Positions 7,709-16,297 of a stretch of DNA of 64,000 bases are shown piece by piece. Both the position numbers and the translations under genes were made by a program. Origin of the DNA: Sphingobacterium paucimobilis HER1398. GTDB lineage: Bacteria > Bacteroidota > Bacteroidia > Sphingobacteriales > Sphingobacteriaceae. The stretch lies in the NCBI RefSeq assembly GCF_000416985.1, contig NZ_ATDL01000001.1, positions 1-64,000 on the forward strand. Reading direction: 5' to 3'. The notes below the pieces were generated by a model that was not told the DNA's origin, ran no database searches, and saw only the letters and a list, made by a program, of their open reading frames with translations. Position 1 is the stretch's first letter. The number at the start of each line of letters is the position of its first letter.

Positions 7709-8545
7709 ATGAAACAGCTATTTGATGAACTCTCTTACTCGGTAAGTAAGATAACTACGCAAAAATACAGTACAAGCTTTTCTCTGGGGATCCTAGCTCT
7801 AAACCCCAAGATCCGAACAGCGGTATATGCTATTTATGGGTATGTAAGGCTGGCGGACGAAATCGTAGACAGCTTTCACGGTTATGATAAAAAACAGTTG
7901 CTGAACCGATTGAAAAAGGAAACAGATATCGCTCTAGCAGAAAAAATATCGCTGAATCCGATTTTGCAAGCGTTTCAGGAAACAGTACGTAAATATGCTA
8001 TCGAAAAAAGTCTGATTGATCAATTCTTACATAGTATGGAAATGGATCTACAGCAGATAGATTATAATTCTGATCGGTATAAGGAGTATATCTTTGGCTC
8101 GGCGGAGGTGGTAGGACTGATGTGTCTGAAGGTATTTACAGAGGGCAACATACAACAGTATGAGGAGCTGAAACCTTATGCCATGAAGTTGGGGGCTGCG
8201 TTTCAAAAAATAAATTTTTTGAGGGATCTGAAAGATGACTATCATATTCTAGGACGCTCTTACTTCCCAAACATCGACATGAAGGTATTTGATAATAATG
8301 TTAAATCGCAGATAGAAGTAGAAATTGGAGAAGACTTTAAGGTGGCACTGACCGGAATAAAGAAGTTGCCAAGTTCTTCCATATTCGGGGTGTACCTGGC
8401 TTATAAATACTACTTGTCTTTATTCAAAAAAATAAAAAGAAAATCGTCCATAGACATATTAAATAAAAGGGTGAGAGTGCCCAATTCTGAAAAAGCTTAT
8501 GTAGCGTTAATAAGTTACCTTAGGTACAAAACTGCTTTTTTATGA
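7709..8545 (+). CDS. crtB: Phytoene synthase
   Basis: 278 residues. It belongs to the squalene/phytoene synthase family. The first aspartate-rich motif is DEIVD at residues 50-54 (within YVRLADEIVDSF). The second is in FLRDLKDDYHILGRSYFP (about 171-188). These bind the magnesium-diphosphates of two geranylgeranyl diphosphate molecules, which are condensed to phytoene. It lies directly after crtI and before the hydroxylase and cyclase. No geranylgeranyl diphosphate synthase (crtE) gene is in this operon, so that precursor must be made elsewhere in the genome. Confidence 0.95.
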   Translation: MKQLFDELSYSVSKITTQKYSTSFSLGILALNPKIRTAVYAIYGYVRLADEIVDSFHGYDKKQLLNRLKKETDIALAEKISLNPILQAFQETVRKYAIEKSLIDQFLHSMEMDLQQIDYNSDRYKEYIFGSAEVVGLMCLKVFTEGNIQQYEELKPYAMKLGAAFQKINFLRDLKDDYHILGRSYFPNIDMKVFDNNVKSQIEVEIGEDFKVALTGIKKLPSSSIFGVYLAYKYYLSLFKKIKRKSSIDILNKRVRVPNSEKAYVALISYLRYKTAFL

Positions 8546-8588
8546 TGCCGGCGTTCGGAAGAACTGATTTATTATTGGATAAAAGATA

Positions 8589-9047
8589 ATGAAACATCAA
8601 CTATACAGAAAACAACAATTGCACTGCGATATACAAACGGCCTGGGATTTCTTCTCATCGCCAATGAATCTCTCAAAAATCACACCGGATGATATGGGAT
8701 TTACAGTGCTGTCCGACTTCAGGAAAGAGCCGATATACGAAGGAATGATTATCGATTATACGGTCTCGCCGATACTAGGTATCCCGCTGAAATGGAGAAC
8801 AAGAATAACACAGGTTGATAGCCTCAAAAGTTTTACCGATCTGCAAGAAAAAGGACCTTATAAATATTGGAACCATTTTCACGAATTTATACCCAACGCA
8901 GATGGCGTGCTGATGAAAGATACGGTAGATTATGAATTACCCTGGGGGATGCTAGGGGCCATCGCACACCAGACATTTGTAAGAAATAAACTGGAGTCTA
9001 TTTTTGATTTCCGCTACCGAGTATTAGAACAAAAATTTAAAATATAA
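8589..9047 (+). CDS. SRPBCC-fold protein in the carotenoid operon
   Basis: 152 residues, soluble. It starts with a typical SRPBCC pattern: strand, then IQTAWDFFSSPMNLSKITP (about 16-34), later ITQVDSLKSFTDLQEKGPYKYWNHFHEF (long strands, residues about 74-101) and a final long helix (about 135-150). The fold (Bet v1-like, with a hydrophobic cavity) is clear; the function is not. Its place between crtB and crtZ, 6 bases before crtZ, suggests it binds or delivers a lipid or carotenoid intermediate. It could also be a START-like cyclase or isomerase accessory; nothing in the sequence decides this. Confidence 0.8.
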   Translation: MKHQLYRKQQLHCDIQTAWDFFSSPMNLSKITPDDMGFTVLSDFRKEPIYEGMIIDYTVSPILGIPLKWRTRITQVDSLKSFTDLQEKGPYKYWNHFHEFIPNADGVLMKDTVDYELPWGMLGAIAHQTFVRNKLESIFDFRYRVLEQKFKI

Positions 9048-9053
9048 CTCTGG

Positions 9054-9512
9054 ATGAATGTACTAATCGTATTGTCAACATTTGTGCTGATGGAAGGGGC
9101 AACCTGGCTGATACATAAATATATCATGCATGGTTTTCTTTGGAGCCTGCACAGAGACCACCACGACCATACCACTGCGGGCAACCTGGAAAAAAACGAC
9201 TTGTTTTTCGTGATATTTGCATTGCCCACCATAGCGCTGATGTACTTTGGCTCATTAGAGCATTTCAATCATCTTTTTTATATAGGCCTGGGAATAATGC
9301 TGTATGGAATGACTTATTTTTTTGTGCACGATATTTTTATTCATCAACGGCTTAAATATTTCGCACGCACCACAAACCCTTATTTCTTAGCGCTTCGTAG
9401 GGCACACAAACAACATCACAAGCATATGGGAAAAGAAGGAGGTGAATGTTTCGGATTTCTATATGTGCCGTTTAAGTATTTCAAGATAGTTTTAAATGCT
9501 CGTAAAAAATGA
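9054..9512 (+). CDS. crtZ: Beta-carotene 3-hydroxylase
   Basis: 152 residues with four hydrophobic segments. The histidine clusters of the fatty-acid hydroxylase/sterol desaturase superfamily are all visible: HKYIMH (about 21-26), HRDHHDH (about 33-39), HDIFIH (about 93-98) and HKQHHKH (about 118-124). These ligate the di-iron centre that adds hydroxyl groups to beta-ionone rings, giving zeaxanthin from beta-carotene. Its end overlaps the start of the cyclase gene by 4 bases, so the two are translationally linked. Confidence 0.92.
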   Translation: MNVLIVLSTFVLMEGATWLIHKYIMHGFLWSLHRDHHDHTTAGNLEKNDLFFVIFALPTIALMYFGSLEHFNHLFYIGLGIMLYGMTYFFVHDIFIHQRLKYFARTTNPYFLALRRAHKQHHKHMGKEGGECFGFLYVPFKYFKIVLNARKK

Positions 9513-10192
9513 TAGCATATACATACGCATTGATATTATTTTTCACGGTCATCATTTGCTTTGTCGCATCTTTTGATCGGAGATTACTTTTTAATTTGCA
9601 TTTCGGTGCATTTTTGAAAGCCGCTGTTCTGGTAGCCATTCCTTTTATCACATGGGATATCTGGTTTACGGCCAAAGGGGTCTGGTGGTTTAATACGGAT
9701 TATACGCTCGGAATAGTGATTGCAGGATTACCGATAGAAGAATGGCTATTCTTTATTTTTATCCCGTTTTCCTGTGTATTCACTTATTTCTGTTTCGATA
9801 AGTTTTTCAAATTAGAATGGCTCTCGGGATTTAATAATTTAATCATTTTTGTGAGTGTAATTGTATGCGCGGTGATAGCTCTGTTATATCACGACAGAAT
9901 TTATACCCTAACCACTGCTGTAGTTACGATTGCAACCTTAATATATCTCCATTTCATTGTCAAAGCAGATTGGATTGCCAAAGCTTCTCTTGTTTTTACG
10001 ATTTTGATGTTAGGTTTTTTTCCAGTAAATGGTGTCCTGACAGGAACAGGCTTGGAATCTCCTATCGTAAATTACAATCCTGACGACTTCTTGGGCATAA
10101 GAATACTCACAATACCGATCGAAGATGCTGTATATGGTTATACCCAATTCCTTTTGATCTTATATTTTTTCAAAAGGTTTAAAAGAGACTAG
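9509..10192 (+). CDS. Lycopene cyclase, CrtYcd-type fused integral membrane form
   Basis: 227 residues, about seven membrane helices. The two repeated halves each carry the P(I)E(E/D) signature of the heterodimeric-type lycopene cyclases: LPIEEWLFF (about 75-83) and IPIEDAVYGY (about 206-215). This single chain therefore corresponds to a fusion of CrtYc and CrtYd, as found in many Bacteroidota. It would convert lycopene to beta-carotene, the substrate of CrtZ just upstream. It overlaps crtZ by 4 bases. Confidence 0.92.
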   Translation: MIAYTYALILFFTVIICFVASFDRRLLFNLHFGAFLKAAVLVAIPFITWDIWFTAKGVWWFNTDYTLGIVIAGLPIEEWLFFIFIPFSCVFTYFCFDKFFKLEWLSGFNNLIIFVSVIVCAVIALLYHDRIYTLTTAVVTIATLIYLHFIVKADWIAKASLVFTILMLGFFPVNGVLTGTGLESPIVNYNPDDFLGIRILTIPIEDAVYGYTQFLLILYFFKRFKRD

Positions 10193-10241
10193 AAACGCAA
10201 ACCAGCACTAGAAAATCATAAATTATTTAAACTAACAAGCT

Positions 10242-11006
10242 ATGAAAACAAGTCTTGGAATATTAAATATTGCCGCTCTGTTACTCACTGTCTCTATTAG
10301 TTATTTGTCTAACTTGGGATTTTTAAATGGCGAAACAATGGCGAGTATATCGGCAAAACATCAAACGCTGTTTACACCTGCAGGATATGCCTTTTCTATC
10401 TGGGGTATTATTTATTTGGCATTGACGGGTTTTGTGATTTACTATGGTCCTGGAACGAAAAGGGCTAGTCAGAAAGAAAAGGTGGTTTTAGCTATCGGAT
10501 GGTGGTTTGTTGTATCCTCTGTCGCCAACAGCTTGTGGGTAGTCACATGGATGTATGGCTATACCTTCATTTCTATAATTTTAATGCTTTTAATTTTTGC
10601 CTCATTATTGATCATAATACAAAAAACAAAACCCGAAATAAAAAATTGCAGCGTGAAAACATGGCTTCTTCGACAATTGCCATTTCAACTATATGCTGGT
10701 TGGATTTCAGTAGCTTTGATTGCCAACACTGCCTTTTGGTTAAAAAAAGTAGAATGGAACGGCTTTGGTATTTCGGAAACTGTCTGGACGGCAATCATGA
10801 TCATTATTGCAGCCTCTGTCCACTTGTATATGATATGGAAGCAACACATGCCTGTATTTGCTCTAGTTGCTGTATGGGCGTTCATTGCAATCGCGGTGGC
10901 CAATCAACAAGTTAACTCAGTTGTTGTAGCTACGGCATTAAGTCTGGCGGTATTCATATTTCTAAATATTGGCATTTATATTTTTCTCAGAAAATCCGTT
11001 CGATAA
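10242..11006 (+). CDS. TspO/MBR-like tryptophan-rich membrane protein
   Basis: 254 residues, about seven to eight hydrophobic helices. The segment TLFTPAGYAFSIWGIIYLAL (about 43-62) matches the P-x-x-x-F-x-I-W-x-x-I-Y-x-L pattern of TspO/MBR-like proteins, and tryptophans are frequent in the later helices. Classical TspO has about 160 residues and five helices, so this is the longer form. TspO proteins bind tetrapyrroles and are often linked to light or oxidative-stress regulation of pigments, which fits its place between the cyclase and idi. A heme oxygenase gene also lies in this window (32641) but is not adjacent. Confidence 0.7.
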   Translation: MKTSLGILNIAALLLTVSISYLSNLGFLNGETMASISAKHQTLFTPAGYAFSIWGIIYLALTGFVIYYGPGTKRASQKEKVVLAIGWWFVVSSVANSLWVVTWMYGYTFISIILMLLIFASLLIIIQKTKPEIKNCSVKTWLLRQLPFQLYAGWISVALIANTAFWLKKVEWNGFGISETVWTAIMIIIAASVHLYMIWKQHMPVFALVAVWAFIAIAVANQQVNSVVVATALSLAVFIFLNIGIYIFLRKSVR

Positions 11007-11016
11007 AAATAGATAT

Positions 11017-11577
11017 ATGGAAAGAAATAAAGTTGTACTTGTAGACAGGAATGATAATGCTACCGGAGAAATGGAAAAGATACTCGCACATCAGCAAGGT
11101 AAGCTGCACCGGGCCTTCTCTGTTTTTATTTTTAACGATAAAGGAGAACTGCTCTTACAGCAAAGAGCTAAAAATAAATATCATGGCGGTGGTCTATGGA
11201 CAAACACTTGTTGTTCGCATCCCCAATGGGAGGAAGATGTACGTACTAGCGCCATAGAACGCCTGGACTATGAAATGGGGCTGCATACTGATCTATCATT
11301 TGTATTTTCATTTATATATCATGCTCCTGTCGAGAATAATCTGACAGAACACGAATTGGATTACATTTTTATCGGTTATTCTAACCAAGATCCCGTCCCA
11401 AATCAAGAGGAAGTTCAAGACTATAAATGGATGGGTACAAATGCAATACTTTCGGACATAATGGAGAACCCATCGCATTATACGGTTTGGTTTAAATCAG
11501 CTCTACCGACACTGCTCTCAAAGATACAGTTATGCAAAAAAGATTTATTGGAAGAGGAACGTGTTTCAAAGGGCTAG
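11017..11577 (+). CDS. idi: Isopentenyl-diphosphate delta-isomerase, type 1
   Basis: 186 residues from the ATG at 11017; an upstream in-frame ATG at 10969 would overlap the previous gene by 38 bases and adds residues unlike the family, so 11017 is preferred. The Nudix-fold signatures are present: LHRAFSVFIFNDKGELLLQQ (about 24-43), the active-site cysteine region WTNTCCSHP (about 58-66) and the acidic helix RLDYEMG (about 78-84). It interconverts isopentenyl and dimethylallyl diphosphate, feeding the carotenoid pathway. It is the last gene of the operon, 10 bases after the TspO-like gene. No strong terminator follows. Confidence 0.95.
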   Translation: MERNKVVLVDRNDNATGEMEKILAHQQGKLHRAFSVFIFNDKGELLLQQRAKNKYHGGGLWTNTCCSHPQWEEDVRTSAIERLDYEMGLHTDLSFVFSFIYHAPVENNLTEHELDYIFIGYSNQDPVPNQEEVQDYKWMGTNAILSDIMENPSHYTVWFKSALPTLLSKIQLCKKDLLEEERVSKG

Positions 11578-11585
11578 CAAGCACC

Positions 11586-11618
11586 TTGAATTAAAACTGA
11601 TAAAACTTTGTATCTTTA
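11586..11618 (+). promoter_or_regulatory. Candidate promoter of the 11680 gene
   Basis: TTG at 11586-11588 and TATCTTTA at 11611-11618 with 22 bases between. The same box followed by AG and then TTGAC occurs upstream of the intact paralogue (25655-25662), so it has been kept with the gene after duplication. Confidence 0.45.
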
Positions 11619-11679
11619 GATTGACCGGGTGTCAGCTGTGTTGAATTACAAGGCAACAGCGAACATAAGTAAAAAAGAT

Positions 11680-12051
11680 ATGAAAAGACTACTATTAATA
11701 CTCTTAACGACGACAATAGGCTTCACCACTCTGGCACAGGAACAAAAAGCAACAAGTCCTAAAATATCGGTTACATATGCTTATGTGACGGTGAGCAATA
11801 AAACCCTGTCAAAAAAGCTAAAGGTAAATGTTGACCTCGGCGACAAGCCCGAGCAGCAGGAAGAGGGAAACCGTCTCTCTGACTAGCTATACAACAAAGA
11901 ATCGCACGCAGCGATACTCAATTATATGGCAGAAAAGAACTTCGAACTGGTAGAGACCATAGCAAAACAACACCCGCACTCTACCGATGCGGGTGCACTG
12001 GACGGTATCGTATTTATCATGCGGAAAACACAACAGCCCGACGGCTATTAG
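11680..12051 (+). pseudogene. Small secreted protein gene with in-frame TAG (broken paralogue of 25729-26118)
   Basis: It starts MKRLLLILLTTTIGFTTLAQ, a clear signal peptide (cleavage after LAQ or at A-Q), then follows the intact paralogue closely (TYAYVTVSNKTLSKKLKVNV, then EGNRLSD). At 11884-11886 the codon is TAG where the paralogue has GAG. After it the frame continues in register as LYNKESHAAILNYMA and KQHPHSTDAGALDGIVFIM to TAG at 12049-12051. One base change therefore separates the two states. Mature function is unknown. The 68-residue shortened product could still be secreted but lacks the more conserved second half. Confidence 0.75.
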
Positions 12052-12066
12052 AGAAAAAACACCATC

Positions 12067-12486
12067 ATGAAGTCAAATTATTTTATACTATTCCTGCTAC
12101 TGGCAGTTGGTATCATTCAGGTTGCTTATGGACAACTGCGTATAGTAGAAGAAGTCGAGCGTGAGATATACCGATCCGGAAAGAATACGACATATGAGAT
12201 AGGTAGTCTCGAATTAAAAAATGGGCAGAAAAAAATATATTACCGCAATGCCTCCGAAGAAAAGGATGAAATAGCCTTTGGTGAAATCATAGATGGCTTT
12301 AAGGAGAAAGCAGAGCTTCCTATCAAAATGGATCTAGGGGACTCCTACCTCTTTCTGTACTATGACAGGGTAATCGGTGGACGCGTATTGAGAATAGGCC
12401 ACGCGTATAAAAGCGCTCCTTATCAAAAGATGTTAAGCCATAGATTAAACGAGAAGGATATCAATAAGCTTTTTGGAAAGATGTAG
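12067..12486 (+). CDS. Secreted hypothetical protein
   Basis: 139 residues. Residues 1-22 (MKSNYFILFLLLAVGIIQVA then YG) are a signal peptide with cleavage before QLRIVEE. The mature part is polar, mixed strand and helix (EVEREIYRSGKNTTYEIGSL; DLGDSYLFLYYDRVIGGRVL) and has no cysteine. I do not recognise a family. It lies 15 bases after the broken 11680 gene and may share its promoter. Confidence 0.6.
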   Translation: MKSNYFILFLLLAVGIIQVAYGQLRIVEEVEREIYRSGKNTTYEIGSLELKNGQKKIYYRNASEEKDEIAFGEIIDGFKEKAELPIKMDLGDSYLFLYYDRVIGGRVLRIGHAYKSAPYQKMLSHRLNEKDINKLFGKM

Positions 12487-12606
12487 GTTCTGCTAAATTA
12501 TCGTTACGATCAACAATCGCTACATGATGAAAGCGATTATTGGTTTTTAACCGACGAATTGTAAACGGCTCAGAAAATATTTGAAAAAACCGATTATTTT
12601 AGAAAA

Positions 12607-13806
12607 ATGATTTGGAGAATATTCGCTATGGACTCGTTCAAAAATTCGATATACGGACTATGTTTATCCTGGTTCATCTTAATACCATATATGCTCCAGG
12701 CAAACATGGCACAACCTTATTTTGAAGGCAGCCGCAATGCGACGATGTATGGCAATGGCAATTATAGCGTACTGGATGAAGTAATTGATATTGATATCAG
12801 AAAGGACTCGTTGGAGAATAACCTTCACGCTGTATTTAAGGTGCGCTATACCATCCAATCGCCTGACAAAGTACAGCTTCCACTATTGTTTTTGGCGCTA
12901 TACAGATCGCCTAGCCACCGGATCAAGGTAAACGGCAAGACGATTTCTAATCAAGAGCTCACTCCACTCAATTACACAAAGTTCCCGTTCATTTCAAAAC
13001 TAAAAGAAGCGACCGACGATTTATCCTACAGCATAGCTTATGCAGAAAACGAAGGTATTGCTGTCAGATTGGACGATCTGATCTATTTTAATGCGCCACT
13101 ACAGGAGGGCAAGAATGAAGTTTACATCGAATATGAAACGGATCTTGGATCGGATACCTATGGCTTCCTAAGAAACTATAGTCTAAAATATTCGCTCTAT
13201 CCGTCAAAGTTCTGGAAGTCATTTGGTCCCATACAAGTCCGCCTGCATCTGAACGGCCTGGCTGAACTCACCGAATCTAATCTCGGAAAACCTGAATACG
13301 ATACAGATACAGCAAAGTGGACTTTACATACAACGGACAAAGATCTGGATATCGTGATCAATCATAAAACCAGTCTGGCAGGCAAAATAGTATTATGGCT
13401 ACATCCTATAGGTATTGCCTCTCTGCTACTGATCGGCATGGTTCTACTGCATGTAAAGTTGATGTCAAACTATCCGAAAAGTAGAAAATATTTTTTTTGG
13501 CTAGGAATCATCGTTGTTCCAGCTATTTTTTACACGGCATTTTTTCTATCTTTTGATGCGATAGAATGGATTTTGGGATATACTTCCAAACACGGATATG
13601 TATTCTTGTATGTGGTTACCTATCCAATTTTTGTCTTGCTTTATGGTCTTTCCCTATTTTTTCTGAAAGCGTATATTTTTCAGAGGCCATCAAGAACTTT
13701 TTTCATAATGATTTCCTTTTGTATTGGCATTCAAGAGCTCCCCGATAACATCGGGATCGGTTCATATCTGTTGGTGAGCCAAAGGAATCATGAAAGTTTT
13801 TTCTGA
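12607..13806 (+). CDS. Secreted N-domain plus multi-helix membrane protein, unknown function
   Basis: 399 residues. ATG 12628 (MDSFKNSIYGLCLSWFILIP) gives a cleaner signal peptide than ATG 12607; both are in frame. Residues about 40-255 are a beta-rich extracytoplasmic domain (VIDIDIRKDSLENNLHAVFK; later ITVY-like strands around NEVYIEYETDLG). Four hydrophobic segments follow, at about 259-281, 294-319, 330-352 and 359-378. The last 25 residues (ELPDNIGIGSYLLVSQRNHE) are not helical and look foreign to the membrane domain, and the DNA there contains an inverted repeat CCCGAT-aac-ATCGGG. The 3' end may have been changed by a small rearrangement. No family recognised. Confidence 0.55.
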   Translation: MIWRIFAMDSFKNSIYGLCLSWFILIPYMLQANMAQPYFEGSRNATMYGNGNYSVLDEVIDIDIRKDSLENNLHAVFKVRYTIQSPDKVQLPLLFLALYRSPSHRIKVNGKTISNQELTPLNYTKFPFISKLKEATDDLSYSIAYAENEGIAVRLDDLIYFNAPLQEGKNEVYIEYETDLGSDTYGFLRNYSLKYSLYPSKFWKSFGPIQVRLHLNGLAELTESNLGKPEYDTDTAKWTLHTTDKDLDIVINHKTSLAGKIVLWLHPIGIASLLLIGMVLLHVKLMSNYPKSRKYFFWLGIIVVPAIFYTAFFLSFDAIEWILGYTSKHGYVFLYVVTYPIFVLLYGLSLFFLKAYIFQRPSRTFFIMISFCIGIQELPDNIGIGSYLLVSQRNHESFF

Positions 13807-13906
13807 GAAGAAAATGCAAATAGCTTACTAAAATATATCTTGCATGGCGTAAGGGGTCGGGATCCCGTAGGCATATTGCTGGACTTTTGGAAAGAGACAT
13901 CGATAA

Positions 13907-13945
13907 TAAAACACGCCTGTGATTAATAACCGCAGGCGTGTTTTA
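13907..13945. terminator. Bidirectional terminator between convergent genes
   Basis: A perfect 13-base stem (13907-13919 with 13933-13945, core ACACGCCTG / CAGGCGTGT) flanks a 13-base loop. The stem ends in AAAA/TTTT on both sides, so it can terminate the 12607 gene rightwards and the 13969-15192 gene leftwards. Confidence 0.8.
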
Positions 13946-13968
13946 TTTATACAATTGCTGACTCTTCG

Positions 13969-15192
13969 CTAACCGCCATATTTAAGGCGGGCATCAGCAA
14001 TACTTTGAATCTTTTGATCAATATCCTTGGTGGAGCGATTCTGCTTTATCTGTTCTTCTTTAATCCGCTGCGCAACCTCCAACGCCTGATCCCAACGTAA
14101 ATTACGGAACAGGATATGAAAATAACTGTCTAAATAGCGTACATCTGGATTTCGATCGACCAGACGCTCCATCCATTCGATACCAGCGACACCTTTATCT
14201 TTGCCCCAGATCAAATTGGCTAGCATCATCGTTAAAGATATCGTATAATCATCGTTGTTCAGCCCATATTTTGCTAAAAAGGCGGTTCCCTTTGTCATAA
14301 AGATTTCAGCATCGCTTTTGTTGTCGCTGTTTTTAAAATCAAAAACATCGTAGAATGCGACATACTCGTCGTAATACGGGTAATTCTTAGCTTTAAATTG
14401 TGCCAGCTTGGTATTGAACTCGGTAAGATCTTTATTCATCATGCCCCCATACTGTAGATTCTTGAGATACCATAGGTAGCTCTTGGCAATCGTGCTATCA
14501 ACTTTTCCTTTACCGACAGTCTGGTAATAGTCCGCTTTATTTTGCTCTAAATAATCGAAAGCAGGTGAAAAGGGAAGCTCTTTGACCGTCTGCATCAACT
14601 CAAAAGTAAAGCTGCTTGCCTTTTCTGCTTTGGACAATGTCGCAAAGTACTGTTCAAAATCATCATGTGCTTTTGCATTCTGATAGGCACGCATCAGGGA
14701 GCTGAAGTATTTACGCATAAAGGCTTCTTCTCTATTGCCTGAATCCCATTCCTTGAGGAGCGACAGCTGATTTTTTTGAGGATCCAGGGCGGTCTTTCCC
14801 AGCTCAATCAACCCCTGGGCATCTGGCGCACCGGCTGTGGAATGTACAATATCACCATTGCCATCCAAAAACATTAAGGTAGGATAAGCTGCTACTTTGT
14901 ACTGTTTTCCTAATGCGACTCCATAGCCGCTGTCATCACATTGGATCTTAACGCTGATAAATTTTTCATTATAGAAATCGCCTACGATCTGCTGAGGAAA
15001 AACATTGGCCGACAAAGCCTTACAAGGTCCACACCAAGAGGTATAGAAATCGACAAATACGAGCTTTTTCTGTTGTTTGGCTTCTTTTAAACTTTCTTCG
15101 AGATTGGTATGAAAAACAATCCCTTGTGACCAGCCAGAATGCCCCATAAAAAGGAGACATATACTGAGTATGATGTATTTTAAATGTAACAT
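13969..15192 (-). CDS. Secreted thioredoxin-fold protein of Sus locus 1
   Basis: 407 residues with a signal peptide (MLHLKYIILSICLLFMGHSG, cleavage before QGIVF). A thioredoxin domain spans about 25-135: FVDFYTSWCGPCKAL has the redox-active CxxC (WCGPC), and YPTLMFLDGNGD carries the cis-proline. The remaining ~270 residues are helical, TPR-like in look, with no named domain. It is the last gene of the locus-1 block, 63 bases after the DUF4465 gene with a terminator between them, so it may have its own promoter. A periplasmic disulfide role is likely; the target is unknown. Confidence 0.82.
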   Translation of the reverse strand: MLHLKYIILSICLLFMGHSGWSQGIVFHTNLEESLKEAKQQKKLVFVDFYTSWCGPCKALSANVFPQQIVGDFYNEKFISVKIQCDDSGYGVALGKQYKVAAYPTLMFLDGNGDIVHSTAGAPDAQGLIELGKTALDPQKNQLSLLKEWDSGNREEAFMRKYFSSLMRAYQNAKAHDDFEQYFATLSKAEKASSFTFELMQTVKELPFSPAFDYLEQNKADYYQTVGKGKVDSTIAKSYLWYLKNLQYGGMMNKDLTEFNTKLAQFKAKNYPYYDEYVAFYDVFDFKNSDNKSDAEIFMTKGTAFLAKYGLNNDDYTISLTMMLANLIWGKDKGVAGIEWMERLVDRNPDVRYLDSYFHILFRNLRWDQALEVAQRIKEEQIKQNRSTKDIDQKIQSIADARLKYGG

Positions 15193-15215
15193 ATAGGTAT
15201 TGATTGTGTCATAAG

Positions 15216-15242
15216 AAAGTGCCTGATATGATCAGGCACTTT
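15216..15242 (-). terminator. Terminator after the DUF4465 gene
   Basis: A 12-base perfect stem (AAAGTGCCTGAT 15216-15227, ATCAGGCACTTT 15231-15242) with a 3-base loop lies 13 bases beyond the minus-strand stop at 15256. The T-run on the minus strand is short. Confidence 0.7.
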
Positions 15243-15255
15243 CAAAGAACATGTA

Positions 15256-16293
15256 CTATTTTTTGATCCGGATACCGTCTAGGCAAAAGTACTGCGGTGT
15301 GAGCAATGTGCCCTGCGTATCGCGGTAATCACCATCCATCTTGAAACGAAGCTGATCCACTTTACCCAGGCTGCGTAACCCTACAGCTACCCAGTTATTC
15401 TGGGTATACTCATGCGTCGGATTATTGGGATCCACCCCTTTACGGACAGCCAGCAAGTGCGTAACTTCGCCTACTTTATTACCTCCAGAATACCCTTCAA
15501 TAATCAATTTGACCTGCCCCAGGACTCGCTCGGCAGATGCTTTATCATAAGCCGCCTGTGCCTCCTCGGCAGTTTTGCCGGCCTGTAGTGCCGCTTGCTT
15601 GGCTTCATTGCCAGCCTTGTCCTTCTGAAGGGCCACATAACCGTCGAGACGGATCAGATCTGGGCCTTGTATCTGTGGCAAGTAAAACACACCGTACATT
15701 GTAGTAGATGTATTTGGATTCAGCGGATTACGCACCTTGGTCCCTGTCGGATTGTAAGCTTGGGTCACCTTATCAAGTGTTCCGGAATAGGTAGATCCAT
15801 AAAATGTCTGCAAATAACCATAGGTGGTATTGGCGACTAGTACGTGTTCTACTTCGGCAGGTGTCTTGATATTGATTACAGCTTTATCATTAGCGGCATT
15901 ACCTACAAGATAATTTTCCGTGCGATTGGGCACATTGGTAAATACCGAAAAGAGCGTGGAGTCTATTGCTGCTTGACGAGATTCTCCTGTCAAAGTAGGC
16001 GTACCGAAGGTATGGCTCAACGACCAAGGGTAAGAGCGGTAGTTTTTATTGGACAGTGCAAACCCTTCAAAATCACCTGAAGGCAGGCGCTTGCCGGAAA
16101 AACTGACAAAGCCAGCTTTGTCCGATCCTGACTGTGCTCCCTCTATAAATCTGAAAGAGAACCGATCCATCTCCAACTCATTGAATGTGATATCCTCTGG
16201 ATAAGGAAGAAGGGAGTCTTTGGTTTCTTTGCTACAGCTTCCCAAAAGTAAAGACACCCCTAGGAGCAAATATGTTGTTTTTGTCGTAAACAT
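15256..16293 (-). CDS. DUF4465 lipoprotein of Sus locus 1
   Basis: 345 residues. Lipoprotein signal: MFTTKTTYLLLGVSLLLGSC, cysteine at residue 20. The body is beta-rich, and the C-terminus (NNWVAVGLRSLGKVDQLRF, then TPQYFCLDGIRI) is the typical end of DUF4465 proteins, whose family also has an N-terminal 'GFALSN' motif seen here at about 77-82. An alanine/lysine helix (about 225-255, KAGNEAKQAALQAGKTAEEA) is inserted. It starts 4 bases after susD, so it is very likely a surface lipoprotein of this uptake system, possibly binding the substrate. Confidence 0.75.
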   Translation of the reverse strand: MFTTKTTYLLLGVSLLLGSCSKETKDSLLPYPEDITFNELEMDRFSFRFIEGAQSGSDKAGFVSFSGKRLPSGDFEGFALSNKNYRSYPWSLSHTFGTPTLTGESRQAAIDSTLFSVFTNVPNRTENYLVGNAANDKAVINIKTPAEVEHVLVANTTYGYLQTFYGSTYSGTLDKVTQAYNPTGTKVRNPLNPNTSTTMYGVFYLPQIQGPDLIRLDGYVALQKDKAGNEAKQAALQAGKTAEEAQAAYDKASAERVLGQVKLIIEGYSGGNKVGEVTHLLAVRKGVDPNNPTHEYTQNNWVAVGLRSLGKVDQLRFKMDGDYRDTQGTLLTPQYFCLDGIRIKK

Positions 16294-16297
16294 AGCG

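Noticed and set aside
10969..11016. Upstream start for idi
   Set aside because: It would overlap the TspO-like gene by 38 bases and adds residues unlike the family; ATG 11017 fits the family length.
13741..13756. CCCGAT/ATCGGG hairpin as a terminator of the 12607 gene
   Set aside because: It lies inside the coding frame and no T-run follows; the perfect 13-base hairpin at 13907-13945 is the better terminator.
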